A stretch of 64,000 nt of DNA from Myxococcales bacterium. GTDB lineage: Bacteria; Myxococcota_A; Polyangia; Palsa-1104; JAEUJZ01. The translations under genes were made by a program, and so were the position numbers. The DNA is taken from assembly GCA_016794505.1 (NCBI GenBank), contig JAEUJZ010000173.1, forward strand, positions 1 to 64,000. Reading direction: 5' to 3'. Numbering within the stretch: position 1 is the first letter of the stretch; the number at the start of each line of letters is the position of its first letter. Below, piece by piece: positions 45,432 to 53,567 of the stretch. Below the pieces are notes generated by a model. It saw only the letters and a list, made by a program, of their open reading frames with translations. It did not search any database and had not been told where the DNA came from.

Positions 45432-46667
45432 CTACTTCCCCGTCTCTGCAGTCCTTGCAGGGACAGGCGTCGCGGGTGTTGCCGGCGCTGCGCGGACCGC
45501 CTCTGTCGGGGCCGATGGGGCAGGCGGGACTGCAGTATCGTCCGTCGGAAACAGGCTGCGATCGAGCTGCGGAAACAGCGCAAGAGCGTTTTTGTAATAG
45601 ATCTTGCGCAGCACCGCGTCCGGCAGGTCCAGGCCATAGATCTTCCAGTGCGCATGCCGCTTGCGGTAATAGTCGAAGTACTCGTCGGCGGTCTCTAGCG
45701 TGCGGAAGTAGGTGTGGTACTCGACGGGACTGTAGATATCTTTGCCGAACAGCACGCGATCTTGATAGCGAGTCAGCCACTCGCGGGCGAAGCGCGGCTG
45801 ACGACCGAGCTCGGCCAAAACGGCCCCGATCTCGGTGTACACATTGGGAAGCTCGTCGAGAAGCGTGCCCAAGCGCGCCAGATCGTTGCCCATCCAGCCG
45901 AGGTGCGCGTTGATGAAGCGCGTCTTTTTGTGCTTGCGAAAGACGCGGTGCTGCTCGGCCATGATCGTCTCGAACGACGGATAGCGCTCGGCGGGACGAT
46001 AGCGATCCGGCTCTTGCTTGAGCTCCAACCAGCGCTCGTTTCGGCGGTCTTTCGGTTGCCAGAACGGCGAGGGCTCACCGGAATGAATCAGCACCGGCAG
46101 ACCCAGCTCGCCACACTTTTCCCAGATGGCATCCAGCCGCGGATCGTCGACGGGAATGCGCGTGCCGCTCTTGTCGCGATCGGTCAGGCCCAGGCCCTTA
46201 TAGACCTTCAGCCCTGCCGCGCCCTGCTGCGCGCCTTGCGTAAGCTGGGCCAGCGCTTCCTGCGGCCAGCCCGGCGAGTCGACCTTTTCAAAGTCGAGGT
46301 TGATGAACACCAAAAAGCGCCGCGCTTGGTGTTTCTTGACGTTGTTTAGCGACCACTCAAGCAGCGTGCCGCGGAAGCCGCTCAAGTTCACCATCACACC
46401 CATGTTCAGCGCATCCATCTCGGACACCAGCTTGTCCAAGTCTTGCATCGGCATGAACCACTGATGGCTATGAACATCGACGAAGGGATAGCGCGCCCGC
46501 GTCAACGGATGCTGCGGCACCTTCAGCGTCGAGACCGGCTCGTACTCTTCGATATCCATGACGTTGAGCTGATACTGGATGCGACGAATCAAAAGCGTCG
46601 TCGCGCCCAGAAAAAGCAGCAGCCCAAGCGGCCAGAGAAGGAAGCGGCGGAACAGCGAGCGCGCCAC
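45432..46667 (-). CDS. Membrane-anchored amidohydrolase-2 family protein
   Basis: The 411-residue protein has one N-terminal membrane helix (LLWPLGLLLFLGATTLL), then an amidohydrolase-2 (PF04909) TIM barrel. Metal ligands are visible: YPFVDVHSHQWFMP (HxH, about residue 67), AAGLKVYKGLGL, LPVLIHSGEPSPFW (about 193), RFINAHLGWMGNDLAR (about 250) and LFGKDIYSP (aspartate, about 310). The family hydrolyses or decarboxylates small aromatic or amide substrates; the exact one is not evident. The tail is Ala/Pro-rich. It begins one base after the DUF2911 gene ends, so the two are co-expressed. Confidence 0.86.
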   Translation of the reverse strand: MARSLFRRFLLWPLGLLLFLGATTLLIRRIQYQLNVMDIEEYEPVSTLKVPQHPLTRARYPFVDVHSHQWFMPMQDLDKLVSEMDALNMGVMVNLSGFRGTLLEWSLNNVKKHQARRFLVFINLDFEKVDSPGWPQEALAQLTQGAQQGAAGLKVYKGLGLTDRDKSGTRIPVDDPRLDAIWEKCGELGLPVLIHSGEPSPFWQPKDRRNERWLELKQEPDRYRPAERYPSFETIMAEQHRVFRKHKKTRFINAHLGWMGNDLARLGTLLDELPNVYTEIGAVLAELGRQPRFAREWLTRYQDRVLFGKDIYSPVEYHTYFRTLETADEYFDYYRKRHAHWKIYGLDLPDAVLRKIYYKNALALFPQLDRSLFPTDDTAVPPAPSAPTEAVRAAPATPATPVPARTAETGK

Positions 46668-47216
46668 TTAGCCTGCCACCACAGGAACGCGAACCACCGT
46701 CGTATCCCAGATCAACTCGACGCGGGCAGCGCTTGGCTCGCCGCTTACACGGATGGTGAACTGTTCCACTGAATCGGCCCCGGTTTCCGCCGGAACTTCG
46801 ACGCTGAGCACATCCTTTTCGTGATCCGGTTCAAAGTAGCCAAACTTGCCCGGCTGACTGTTCAGCACGATCTTCCACGTCGTCGCGCCGGGAATCGCGT
46901 ACATGCGATACGTGCCGGCCAAGAGCGGCTTGCCCGCGAACTGCACGTTCTTCGAAAGCGTGATCTCCGTCGCGGCGTTCGCACCCAAGCGCCAGTATTT
47001 ACCAAACGGCACCAGCGCCCCCGCGGACTTCTCACCGAAGATCAGGCGACCTTTTTTGTACGGCCGGCTGTACGACACCTTGATGTCCAAGCCGCCTTGG
47101 CTGTACGTCACCGTGTCGTGGGGGCTGGCAGGTGGCGCGCTGCGCACGCGATAGATCAGCACCAAGGTCGTGACCAAGAGCACAAGTCCAAGGCCAGCAA
47201 GAGCTTTCTTCATCAT
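46668..47216 (-). CDS. DUF2911 protein, exported
   Basis: The start MMKKALAGLGLVLLVT (47216) gives 182 residues with a signal anchor. The DUF2911 core reads VTYSQGGLDIKVSYSRPYKK, LVPFGKYWRLGANAATEITL, LLAGTYRMYAIPGATTWKIV and FGYFEPDHEKDVLSVEV. The family is widespread in Bacteroidetes and myxobacteria, exported, and of unknown function. It is directly followed by the amidohydrolase gene without a gap. The 280 bp upstream of it separates it from the divergent FIST gene and must hold both promoters; I could not assign their elements with confidence. Confidence 0.85.
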   Translation of the reverse strand: MMKKALAGLGLVLLVTTLVLIYRVRSAPPASPHDTVTYSQGGLDIKVSYSRPYKKGRLIFGEKSAGALVPFGKYWRLGANAATEITLSKNVQFAGKPLLAGTYRMYAIPGATTWKIVLNSQPGKFGYFEPDHEKDVLSVEVPAETGADSVEQFTIRVSGEPSAARVELIWDTTVVRVPVVAG

Positions 47217-47502
47217 GACCACACGGTACTTGAGACCGAGCGGGCGCGGCAACGGCTACCAACGCAACGTCGCCGCGCCCCGGCTCGCAGGTGGGATGAC
47301 TAGCAGCGCGTTGCAAACGTGGTTGCGGCCTTAATCTGCTCGTAGGCTTCATAAGGCAGTTGTGTGGAATCCTGAGCCAATAGACGGGGACTATCAGACG
47401 CCGCGCCGGATGGATGACCAACGTAGAACTCGCGATTGACAGCAGAGATTTCTCTCTCGTCCGTATCGCCTTGGTAGGATCGCAACATCGAGGGGGGTAT
47501 TC

Positions 47503-48699
47503 ATGTCCATCCTTTCACACTGCGCCATTACGCAAGAGAGCGATTCTCGGCAGGCGGCTCTGCTAGTCGCGTCGCAAGTTCGTGACCACGTTGGCCTGCA
47601 GAACCTCAAGGCCGTGGTGGTTTATGCCGCAGTCGATCACGACCAAGAGGTGATCCTGGCCAGCGTGCGTGAGGCGCTGGGTGATATTCCCATCGTGGGT
47701 TGCTCGACAGGCGGATTGATGGGCAAGGGGCTGTTTATTGAAGGCGGCTACGTCCTTGGGATGCTCGGCATCGGTGGTTCTGCGATCCACGTGACCGTGG
47801 GGCACGTCACGGAGTACCAGAATCATTCAGAGGCGAAGGCTTGCGATCTGGGACGAGTTCTGCGGGGCGGGCACACAGAGCCACCCAAGGCAGTGATCCT
47901 ATATGCCGATCCACTGTGCGGCGCCGATATGGAGACGTTTGCGCGCCGGGTGCAAGCGGAAGTGGGCTGCCCGGTCATCGGGGCTGGCGCTGGCCAGCCG
48001 TGGGGCTTTATGGTTCAGACGAATCAGTACGTGGGCACGCAGGTCCTAAGCCACGCAGTGGTTGGCTTGGCCCTTTATGGCGATTTCGTCGCGGAGTGCG
48101 CCACCAGCACAGGCACAGAGCCGACCACGAGCAGCGCCATCGTGACGAAGGCCGAAGGCAACGTCATTGTCGAACTGGATGGGCGGCCGGCGATCCAGCT
48201 TTACAGCGAATTCTTGGGCGACACGGTGCTGACTGAGATCACCAACGAAACCAACAGCGCCGTCGCTCTCGGGGTCGAGCTACCGAAGACGACCCATGGC
48301 TCCGATGTGCAGTCTCCGTACGTGGTCCGTGGGCCGTTTATGTTGGACAATGCGCGCGGCGGGCTGGTGATGGGGGCCAGCATCCCGACCGGAACGAAGA
48401 TCGTCTTTCATCGCCGCTCGATCGCCGCCGCGCTGGAGGGAGCCGAAGCCGTGGCGCAGACGCTGCGAAAGCGACTGGCTCAACGCACGGTGCGTGTGGT
48501 GCTCGGCTTCGAGTGCGGAGCGCGCACTGCTCCGCTTCTCGGCCGTGCCGAAGCCCTGCGTGAACAGCTCTTGGTGCAGAGGATCTTGGCTCCTGATGCT
48601 GCGTGGCTCGGCATGCTGGCCTGGGGCGAGCTTGCTCCGTACAACGGTCTGGTCACCTACTACAACTACACGCTGCCGCTCTTGGTACTCGCGGAATAG
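47503..48699 (+). CDS. FIST-domain sensory protein
   Basis: The 398-residue protein begins at ATG 47503 behind GAGGGGGG. It has the FIST N and C domains: LKAVVVYAAVDHDQEVILAS, IPIVGCSTGGLMGKGLFIEG, AVILYADPLCGADMETFA, CPVIGAGAGQPWGFM, and later ELDGRPAIQLYSEFLGDTVL and LGFECGARTAPLLGRAEALR. FIST proteins are soluble sensors, thought to bind amino acids or similar small ligands, and act with signalling proteins. The downstream GAF-STAS gene, 11 bp away, is the likely partner. No membrane segment is present. Confidence 0.9.
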   Translation: MSILSHCAITQESDSRQAALLVASQVRDHVGLQNLKAVVVYAAVDHDQEVILASVREALGDIPIVGCSTGGLMGKGLFIEGGYVLGMLGIGGSAIHVTVGHVTEYQNHSEAKACDLGRVLRGGHTEPPKAVILYADPLCGADMETFARRVQAEVGCPVIGAGAGQPWGFMVQTNQYVGTQVLSHAVVGLALYGDFVAECATSTGTEPTTSSAIVTKAEGNVIVELDGRPAIQLYSEFLGDTVLTEITNETNSAVALGVELPKTTHGSDVQSPYVVRGPFMLDNARGGLVMGASIPTGTKIVFHRRSIAAALEGAEAVAQTLRKRLAQRTVRVVLGFECGARTAPLLGRAEALREQLLVQRILAPDAAWLGMLAWGELAPYNGLVTYYNYTLPLLVLAE

Positions 48700-48710
48700 G
48701 CCACACGGCG

Positions 48711-49730
48711 ATGGGTCACGAAATCGACCTGGGTCTTGCCAATCGACAGACCCAGCGGCTTGTGCAGCTTGAGGCCGAGCTTCACGCCGTACGACAGCAA
48801 TACGATCGGGATGTGTCTTGGTGGAATGCCTACCAGACCCTAGCCAGCAACCTGCGGGTGCCTCAATCACCGCAGGCGCTGTGGGACACCATCACCAAGA
48901 GTCTAGTGGCGGTTCTTGAGCTTCCCTGCGTCGCGATCCTCGAACTCACGGCACAGTCCGCGACGGTGCTGAGCCGCCTGCCTGCGCAGGCTGCTCCAGC
49001 CCAGAGCGCCATCGATTCTGAGCTCGCCGCTCGCGTCCGTGCGGTGGGCGCGGGTCTGTGCAACGGCAAGGGGGAGGCCTTTTCCGGCCTGGGTGTGCCT
49101 ACGGGACTCGATCGATTCTTGTTCTCCACCATCGCAACAGAAGCAGAAGCGGATCGGGTCTTAGTGGTCGGGGTGGATGCGCGTCGAGCTAGATATCGGA
49201 AGCCCTTTACTGAGCCGGATCTCAGGCAGTTTGAGCGCATCGCGGTTCATCTTCAGACACTGCTGAAAAACATCGAACTGGTGCGGCAGCTCGAACAGCA
49301 ACGGCAAGATCTCGCCGACCGGCTGGCAACAATCAGCAGGCAGGCGGCGTTGATTCGGCAGTTGTCGGCACCGGTCCTCGAAGTATGGCGGGACACACTT
49401 GTCCTGCCGATTCAGGGCGAGATGGATCCCGAGCGCTGGCGCAACATCACGCAGGATCTCCTGGCTCGGCTAACGGAGTCGCGCGCCAAGTGCATCATTT
49501 TGGATGTCACGGGAATGGCTGAGATCGACACCAGCGCCGCCAATCAGCTGATCCAAGTCACCGCCGCCACCCGCCTCCTTGGGGCTCGCTGCATTCTCAC
49601 CGGAGTGCGGGCTGGAGTGGCCATGACTCTGGTCAGACTGGGCGTCAATCTGGCTGACATCAAGACGTTCCGCGATCTTCACGCAGGCTTGGCCGATTGC
49701 CTTGTCCACCTGCCGTCTGCGCCGAAATAA
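48711..49730 (+). CDS. GAF-STAS protein (RsbR-like)
   Basis: The ATG at 48711 (MGHEIDLGLANRQTQRL) gives 339 residues. A coiled-coil start (about 10-35) is followed by a GAF domain (about 50-185) with LWDTITKSLVAVLELPCVAI and ATEAEADRVLVVGVDARRA. A second short coiled coil and a C-terminal STAS domain (about 215-335) complete it: IRQLSAPVLEVWRDTLVLPI, CIILDVTGMAEIDTSAANQL, LLGARCILTGVRAGVAMTLV. The order sensor-coil-STAS and the threonine in DTSAA, the usual phosphorylation site, match RsbR/RsbS-type stressosome parts. No RsbT kinase or RsbU phosphatase is nearby. It is in one operon with the FIST gene. Confidence 0.9.
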   Translation: MGHEIDLGLANRQTQRLVQLEAELHAVRQQYDRDVSWWNAYQTLASNLRVPQSPQALWDTITKSLVAVLELPCVAILELTAQSATVLSRLPAQAAPAQSAIDSELAARVRAVGAGLCNGKGEAFSGLGVPTGLDRFLFSTIATEAEADRVLVVGVDARRARYRKPFTEPDLRQFERIAVHLQTLLKNIELVRQLEQQRQDLADRLATISRQAALIRQLSAPVLEVWRDTLVLPIQGEMDPERWRNITQDLLARLTESRAKCIILDVTGMAEIDTSAANQLIQVTAATRLLGARCILTGVRAGVAMTLVRLGVNLADIKTFRDLHAGLADCLVHLPSAPK

Positions 49731-49734
49731 ACAA

Positions 49735-50212
49735 GCCCCCGGCATCGAGCACCAAACGCCCCGCCGCCCCGCTGATGGAGAAATGACGGCCTCCGATGGA
49801 TGACGGGTGCATCGCTTGTTTGCGGCGCTGCAGCCAAACAGCGCGTGAAGGCCTCGCGGGCGGCGGCCCAGGCAAACTGTCGTCGCTGCGCCTCGCCTGC
49901 ATCGCACAGCCATACGGGGTTTGCGGTTCGTTGATACAACTCCATCAGCCGCGGCGCCGCCGCAGCATCGTCTCCGCGCTGCATCGCCTCGTCAGCCTGG
50001 GCGACAAGCGCCTGCCAATCCGTTGCGGGCTGCGTCTGGGCGAGGGCCAGGATAGGGGGCGGCGGCGTTGAGGACGGTCGCGATCTATGAAGTAAATCAA
50101 GTCCAACCCCGATACCAAAATAGCCGGAATGTTCCGCTATACTCGGAAGTCGCCAGGCATCTTGACTGTAGGGATATACTGGATAACGCCCGCCATAGCC
50201 CGGCTCAAACAT
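49735..50212 (-). pseudogene. Decayed TPR-type exported protein
   Basis: A leftward frame shows ATDWQALVAQADEAMQRGDD, RLMELYQRTANPVWLCDAGE and REAFTRCLAA, the TPR-like start of many myxobacterial exported proteins. After about 49810 this frame loses sense, while a neighbouring frame gives GGRHFSISGAAGRLVLDAGG, which looks like the proper continuation. Its left end runs into the STAS gene. At least one frameshift and loss of both ends make it a remnant. The segment before it (GYFGIGVGLDLLHRS) may be the end of a lost neighbour. Confidence 0.5.
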
Positions 50213-50619
50213 TACGGCGGTATCGCTGCGCGCAGTGTACCGAATGCCAATTGCGACTAGAATGGTTCTGTTTTGATGTGCTGATTATTGGTCCATCGAA
50301 TCTTATGAAGAATAATCTGGTAGTGGATACCGCATCATTGCAGGCAAGGAACAATAGACGCACTGCGTCAATTGGTCAACCGCCCGCACCAGCTGGCGCG
50401 CAACAAGCCTGTTGCTCATCAGGCCAGTCGCCTGGAGTAGTGCCCATGCGTATATACCAGTCATGCCCAGTGGGCAGCCCTGGGCACGGTCTGGCGCTAC
50501 CAGCATGATTTCATGTACCAGTCCGGTGGAGAGCTGGGCACTCAGGTTCACATTTGCTGCTTGGCGCGAGTATTGCTTCCCTAACGATCCTGTCGCCTTC
50601 CTCAACCCCGGAGCCAACC
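50213..50619. other. Intergenic stretch upstream of the protease gene
   Basis: The GC content is lower here than in flanking chromosome. No frame has good composition, and short frames on both strands lack ribosome sites. It presumably holds the promoter of the rightward protease gene; I could not identify -35/-10 elements with confidence. Confidence 0.45.
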
Positions 50620-52296
50620 ATGAGTCGCTTGCTGCTTGTTCTCGCCCTACTCTGCGCCTGTTCGCCTGACCTGCCGCTGCCGTCTCCCGCAGCCCCGCAG
50701 TCGGTGCCCGCGGCCGGCAAGATCTCTGTTCGTCTGATGAACAAAGACGTGATGCTAGATTACGTTGTTCGTGGAGGCTTTCTCATCGCTGAAGACGATA
50801 TGATCATTGCTGCGATTCCCGATACCGGCGAAGAGCTACATGCCGCTGCTGCTTTCAAAGTGACTATGGGCAGCACATGGCCAGGGGGACTTGTTCCATA
50901 TGTCATCGATGCAAAACTGCCAGCTACGACTGTCCGAGACATTAGGACTGCCATCGCGGACTGGAATGCCAGTTCGTCAATCAAGCTGATTCCGCGGACT
51001 ACTGATCGCGACTATGTGAACTTTACGGATGGTGGAGGCGGAGCTTGCCAATCATATGTCGGCAAAGTGGGCGGTCAGCAGAACATCGATCTGGCACCGA
51101 ACTGCGGCCTGGGGGCGGCTCGCCATGAGATCGGACATGCACTCGGACTGTTTCATGAACAGTCCCGTTCTGATCGCGATGCGTACGTAGATATTTTCTG
51201 GCCGAATATTGAGGCGGGAAAGGCATTCGCCTTCAATAAATATCCACCCGGTACCGGCTGGGATATCGGTGGTTACAACTATCGTTCACTCATGCATTAC
51301 GAATCATTGGCATTTTCATCGAATGGAATGCCAACGATTCTCGCCAAGGGCGGTTACGTTATTGCTCGAAACAATGACATTGCGCCGAGTGATCACTGCA
51401 CAATCTCTTTTATCTATTTTCGCACTCATCGGATCCCGACGGGAGTACCTGCGCCCGCTGACTATGATGGAGACGGCAAGATTGATATCAGCGTTAAGGA
51501 TTCAGCTTGCGGGCTCTGGCTCATCGACTACGCGGGCAATGGCTTCGGTAGTTGGGACGCTGCGTATATCGGCTATGGCGGCGAGTCTTTTCACCCGGTT
51601 CCTGCTGACTATGACGGAGACGGGAAGGCTGACCTTAGCGTCAAGGGTGATAACGAATATTGGGGAATCGACTATGCCAAGAATGGTTTTGGCCACTGGG
51701 ATGTCGAGCTGACCGGATATGGCCCTCGGATATTCCATCCAGTCCCAGCCGATTATGATGGCGACAGAAAAGCGGATTTAAGCGTAAAAGGAGACAATGC
51801 ATACTGGGGACTGGATTATGCTGCGAACGGTTTTGGTCTCTGGGACCGCGACTTAGGTGGCTATGGTGACTCCAGCTTTGTCCCCACCGCGGCAGACTTC
51901 GACGGCGATGGCAAGGCAGACATCACCGTCAAGGGGACGAACGGTTACCTGGGTATTGATCTCGCGAGCAACGGACACGGCCTCTGGGATCTTGAGTTTG
52001 GTGGCCGCGGGGGAGCAGGTTATCATTTTGCTCCAGCTGACTTGGATGGAGACGGCCGTGCTGATATCAGCATAAAAGGCAACGATGGCAGTTGGCGAAT
52101 CGATTACGCCAAGAACGGATTCGGGGTTTGGGACCAGGAACTAGGAGGATATGGCTCGGGTGATTTTGTTCCGGTTCCGGCAGACTATGACGGCGACCGC
52201 CAGGCCGACCTCTGCGTGAAGGGTCGAGATGGGCGCTGGCTAATTGACTATGCCAGGAACGGCTTTGGTGCGTGGGACGTCGTCATCTCTCACTAA
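50620..52296 (+). CDS. Astacin-like zinc metalloprotease lipoprotein with six FG-GAP-type repeats
   Basis: The ATG at 50620 (MSRLLLVLALLCACSP) starts a lipoprotein signal peptide ending at a CAC cysteine; length 558. The protease domain (about 80-275) is of the M12A astacin type: GLVPYVIDAKLPATTVRDIR, zinc motif RHEIGHALGLFHEQSRSDRD (about 188) and the Met-turn SLMHYESLAFS. Six tandem repeats of about 48 residues follow (about 285-555), each with a DxDGDGxxD calcium loop and IDYAxNGFGxWD. They form a propeller-like stalk. The gene is less GC-rich than its neighbours. It probably cleaves surface or prey proteins. Confidence 0.9.
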   Translation: MSRLLLVLALLCACSPDLPLPSPAAPQSVPAAGKISVRLMNKDVMLDYVVRGGFLIAEDDMIIAAIPDTGEELHAAAAFKVTMGSTWPGGLVPYVIDAKLPATTVRDIRTAIADWNASSSIKLIPRTTDRDYVNFTDGGGGACQSYVGKVGGQQNIDLAPNCGLGAARHEIGHALGLFHEQSRSDRDAYVDIFWPNIEAGKAFAFNKYPPGTGWDIGGYNYRSLMHYESLAFSSNGMPTILAKGGYVIARNNDIAPSDHCTISFIYFRTHRIPTGVPAPADYDGDGKIDISVKDSACGLWLIDYAGNGFGSWDAAYIGYGGESFHPVPADYDGDGKADLSVKGDNEYWGIDYAKNGFGHWDVELTGYGPRIFHPVPADYDGDRKADLSVKGDNAYWGLDYAANGFGLWDRDLGGYGDSSFVPTAADFDGDGKADITVKGTNGYLGIDLASNGHGLWDLEFGGRGGAGYHFAPADLDGDGRADISIKGNDGSWRIDYAKNGFGVWDQELGGYGSGDFVPVPADYDGDRQADLCVKGRDGRWLIDYARNGFGAWDVVISH

Positions 52297-52399
52297 GCGC
52301 TGATGCAACCCGACCACAGCGGGTAGCGCCACCCGGACTACGAGATGGTTCGATAGGTCGCCGTAGAGACAGCCCGAGTGACTGTGCGACGTCTATAGC

Positions 52400-52445
52400 T
52401 TCGCAGCGCTATCATTGAGTAATTCGCAGCACTATCATTGAATAA
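52400..52445. repeat. Two tandem 23-bp direct repeats
   Basis: Two adjacent 23-bp units (52400-52422 and 52423-52445) beginning TTCGCAGC and containing CTATCATTGA differ at only two positions. They lie in the 308-bp gap between the converging protease and MoxR-like genes. They could be a decayed mobile-element end, an attachment site or a protein-binding array; there are too few copies for a CRISPR. Confidence 0.6.
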
Positions 52446-52454
52446 AACGTCAGG

Positions 52455-52542
52455 TCATGAGAGGGATGCCGGTGGCAGGGTTGGCGACAAGTTGCGCTTG
52501 GCAGAGGGGATTGCGAGGGTTGCCGCCGGTTACCTCTCATGA
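52455..52542. repeat. 10-bp inverted repeat bounding an 88-bp segment
   Basis: TCATGAGAGG (52455-52464) and CCTCTCATGA (52533-52542) are perfect inverted copies 68 bp apart, in the same gap as the 23-bp repeats. The inner part also has partial symmetry (CCGGTGGCA and TGCCGCCGG). It could be a small MITE-like element or a structured RNA at the end of the MoxR-like operon. The rest of the gap (52297-52399 and 52543-52604) shows nothing I can name. Confidence 0.5.
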
Positions 52543-52604
52543 GCGACGCGGGTTCAAGTGGTGCTCGGAAGCTCCCAGGTCTTGCACTGCGAGTCGGAGG
52601 CACC

Positions 52605-53567
52605 CTATGCCGGGCCCATGCGGCTGACGAGGTCTCGATCGTTTGGATCCTTGAGCAGGGTTCCCAAGTAGGGGAGCTCCGCCGGGCGGAGGCTGCTCAG
52701 CCGCTGCGGGTCGATGCCACCAACCAAGGCTACGGTGCGCAGCCATACCAGGAACTCGGACAGGCCAGGGCGGTGGCGCAGACCCGGCGTGTTCTGCAAG
52801 ACGACAAAGCGCTTCACCGCGTGATCCACCAGACCGGGATCGATGCGCAGATCCCCCAGAGCCATGCGATGGCGCACGATCTCGGCCAGCCACACCGCAT
52901 CAAAGCGCAGGTGGTGGTGAACACAGCGACGCAGAAATGCATCGGGAAGCTGGCGTTCGCCGTTGGATGTCAGCACCATCAGCGTCAGCCCATCGTCGGG
53001 TCCGCCACGGCCCGAGATGCGACGGGGGCGGCCATCGGGCTCTGGCCACTCGGGGACTTCAAACTCTAGCAGCTCAAACTCGTGCAGCAGATCGTTTGGG
53101 AAGTCGCGCGGGGCCTTGTCGATCTCGTCGAGCAGCAGCACCGTGGAGCGCTTCTGCGCGGCGCAGAACGCCAGCCACAGCGGTCCGCGCTGCAGGAAGC
53201 GCTCGCGATCTTCGTCAAAGGGGATGTTGCGCAGCGCCGAGGCTTGCGACTCGCGAAAGTAACGGACCGCATCGAATTCGTACTTCAGTCGCGCGGCGCT
53301 GGCATCGGATCGCGTCTGCACGTGAAAGAAGTCCTGCGGCGAAAGTCCCAGGCGCCAGGCGGCCCAGTAGGCAGCGCCCGTCTTGCCGCAGCCGGGATCG
53401 CCGGTCAAAAGCAGCGGCTGGCGCATGGCCATCGCGATCTGCAGCGACATCACAAGCTCGCGATCGGCGCGATATAGCGGGCTCTCTTTCCACTTGGGCG
53501 GCGCGTTGCTGGGGATGGCGGGCGGCGGCGGAGCCTGCTCAAGGCGATGAAACGAGCGGGGATTCAT
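52605..53567 (-). CDS. MoxR-like AAA+ ATPase of a conflict-type operon
   Basis: The start MNPRSFHRLEQAPPPPA (53567) overlaps the stop of the giant upstream gene (ATGA), giving 320 residues. The AAA+ domain shows SLQIAMAMRQPLLLTGDPGC then GKTGAA (Walker A, about residue 57), FFHVQTRSDASAARLKYEFD, Walker B VLLLDEIDKAPRDFPNDLL and sensor 1 LMVLTSNGERQLPDAFLRR. The segment VQTRSDA...YEFDAVRYF is typical of the MoxR-like ATPases found in predicted NTP-dependent conflict systems, not of the metabolic MoxR at 29662. It is the last gene of a three-gene coupled operon. Confidence 0.88.
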   Translation of the reverse strand: MNPRSFHRLEQAPPPPAIPSNAPPKWKESPLYRADRELVMSLQIAMAMRQPLLLTGDPGCGKTGAAYWAAWRLGLSPQDFFHVQTRSDASAARLKYEFDAVRYFRESQASALRNIPFDEDRERFLQRGPLWLAFCAAQKRSTVLLLDEIDKAPRDFPNDLLHEFELLEFEVPEWPEPDGRPRRISGRGGPDDGLTLMVLTSNGERQLPDAFLRRCVHHHLRFDAVWLAEIVRHRMALGDLRIDPGLVDHAVKRFVVLQNTPGLRHRPGLSEFLVWLRTVALVGGIDPQRLSSLRPAELPYLGTLLKDPNDRDLVSRMGPA

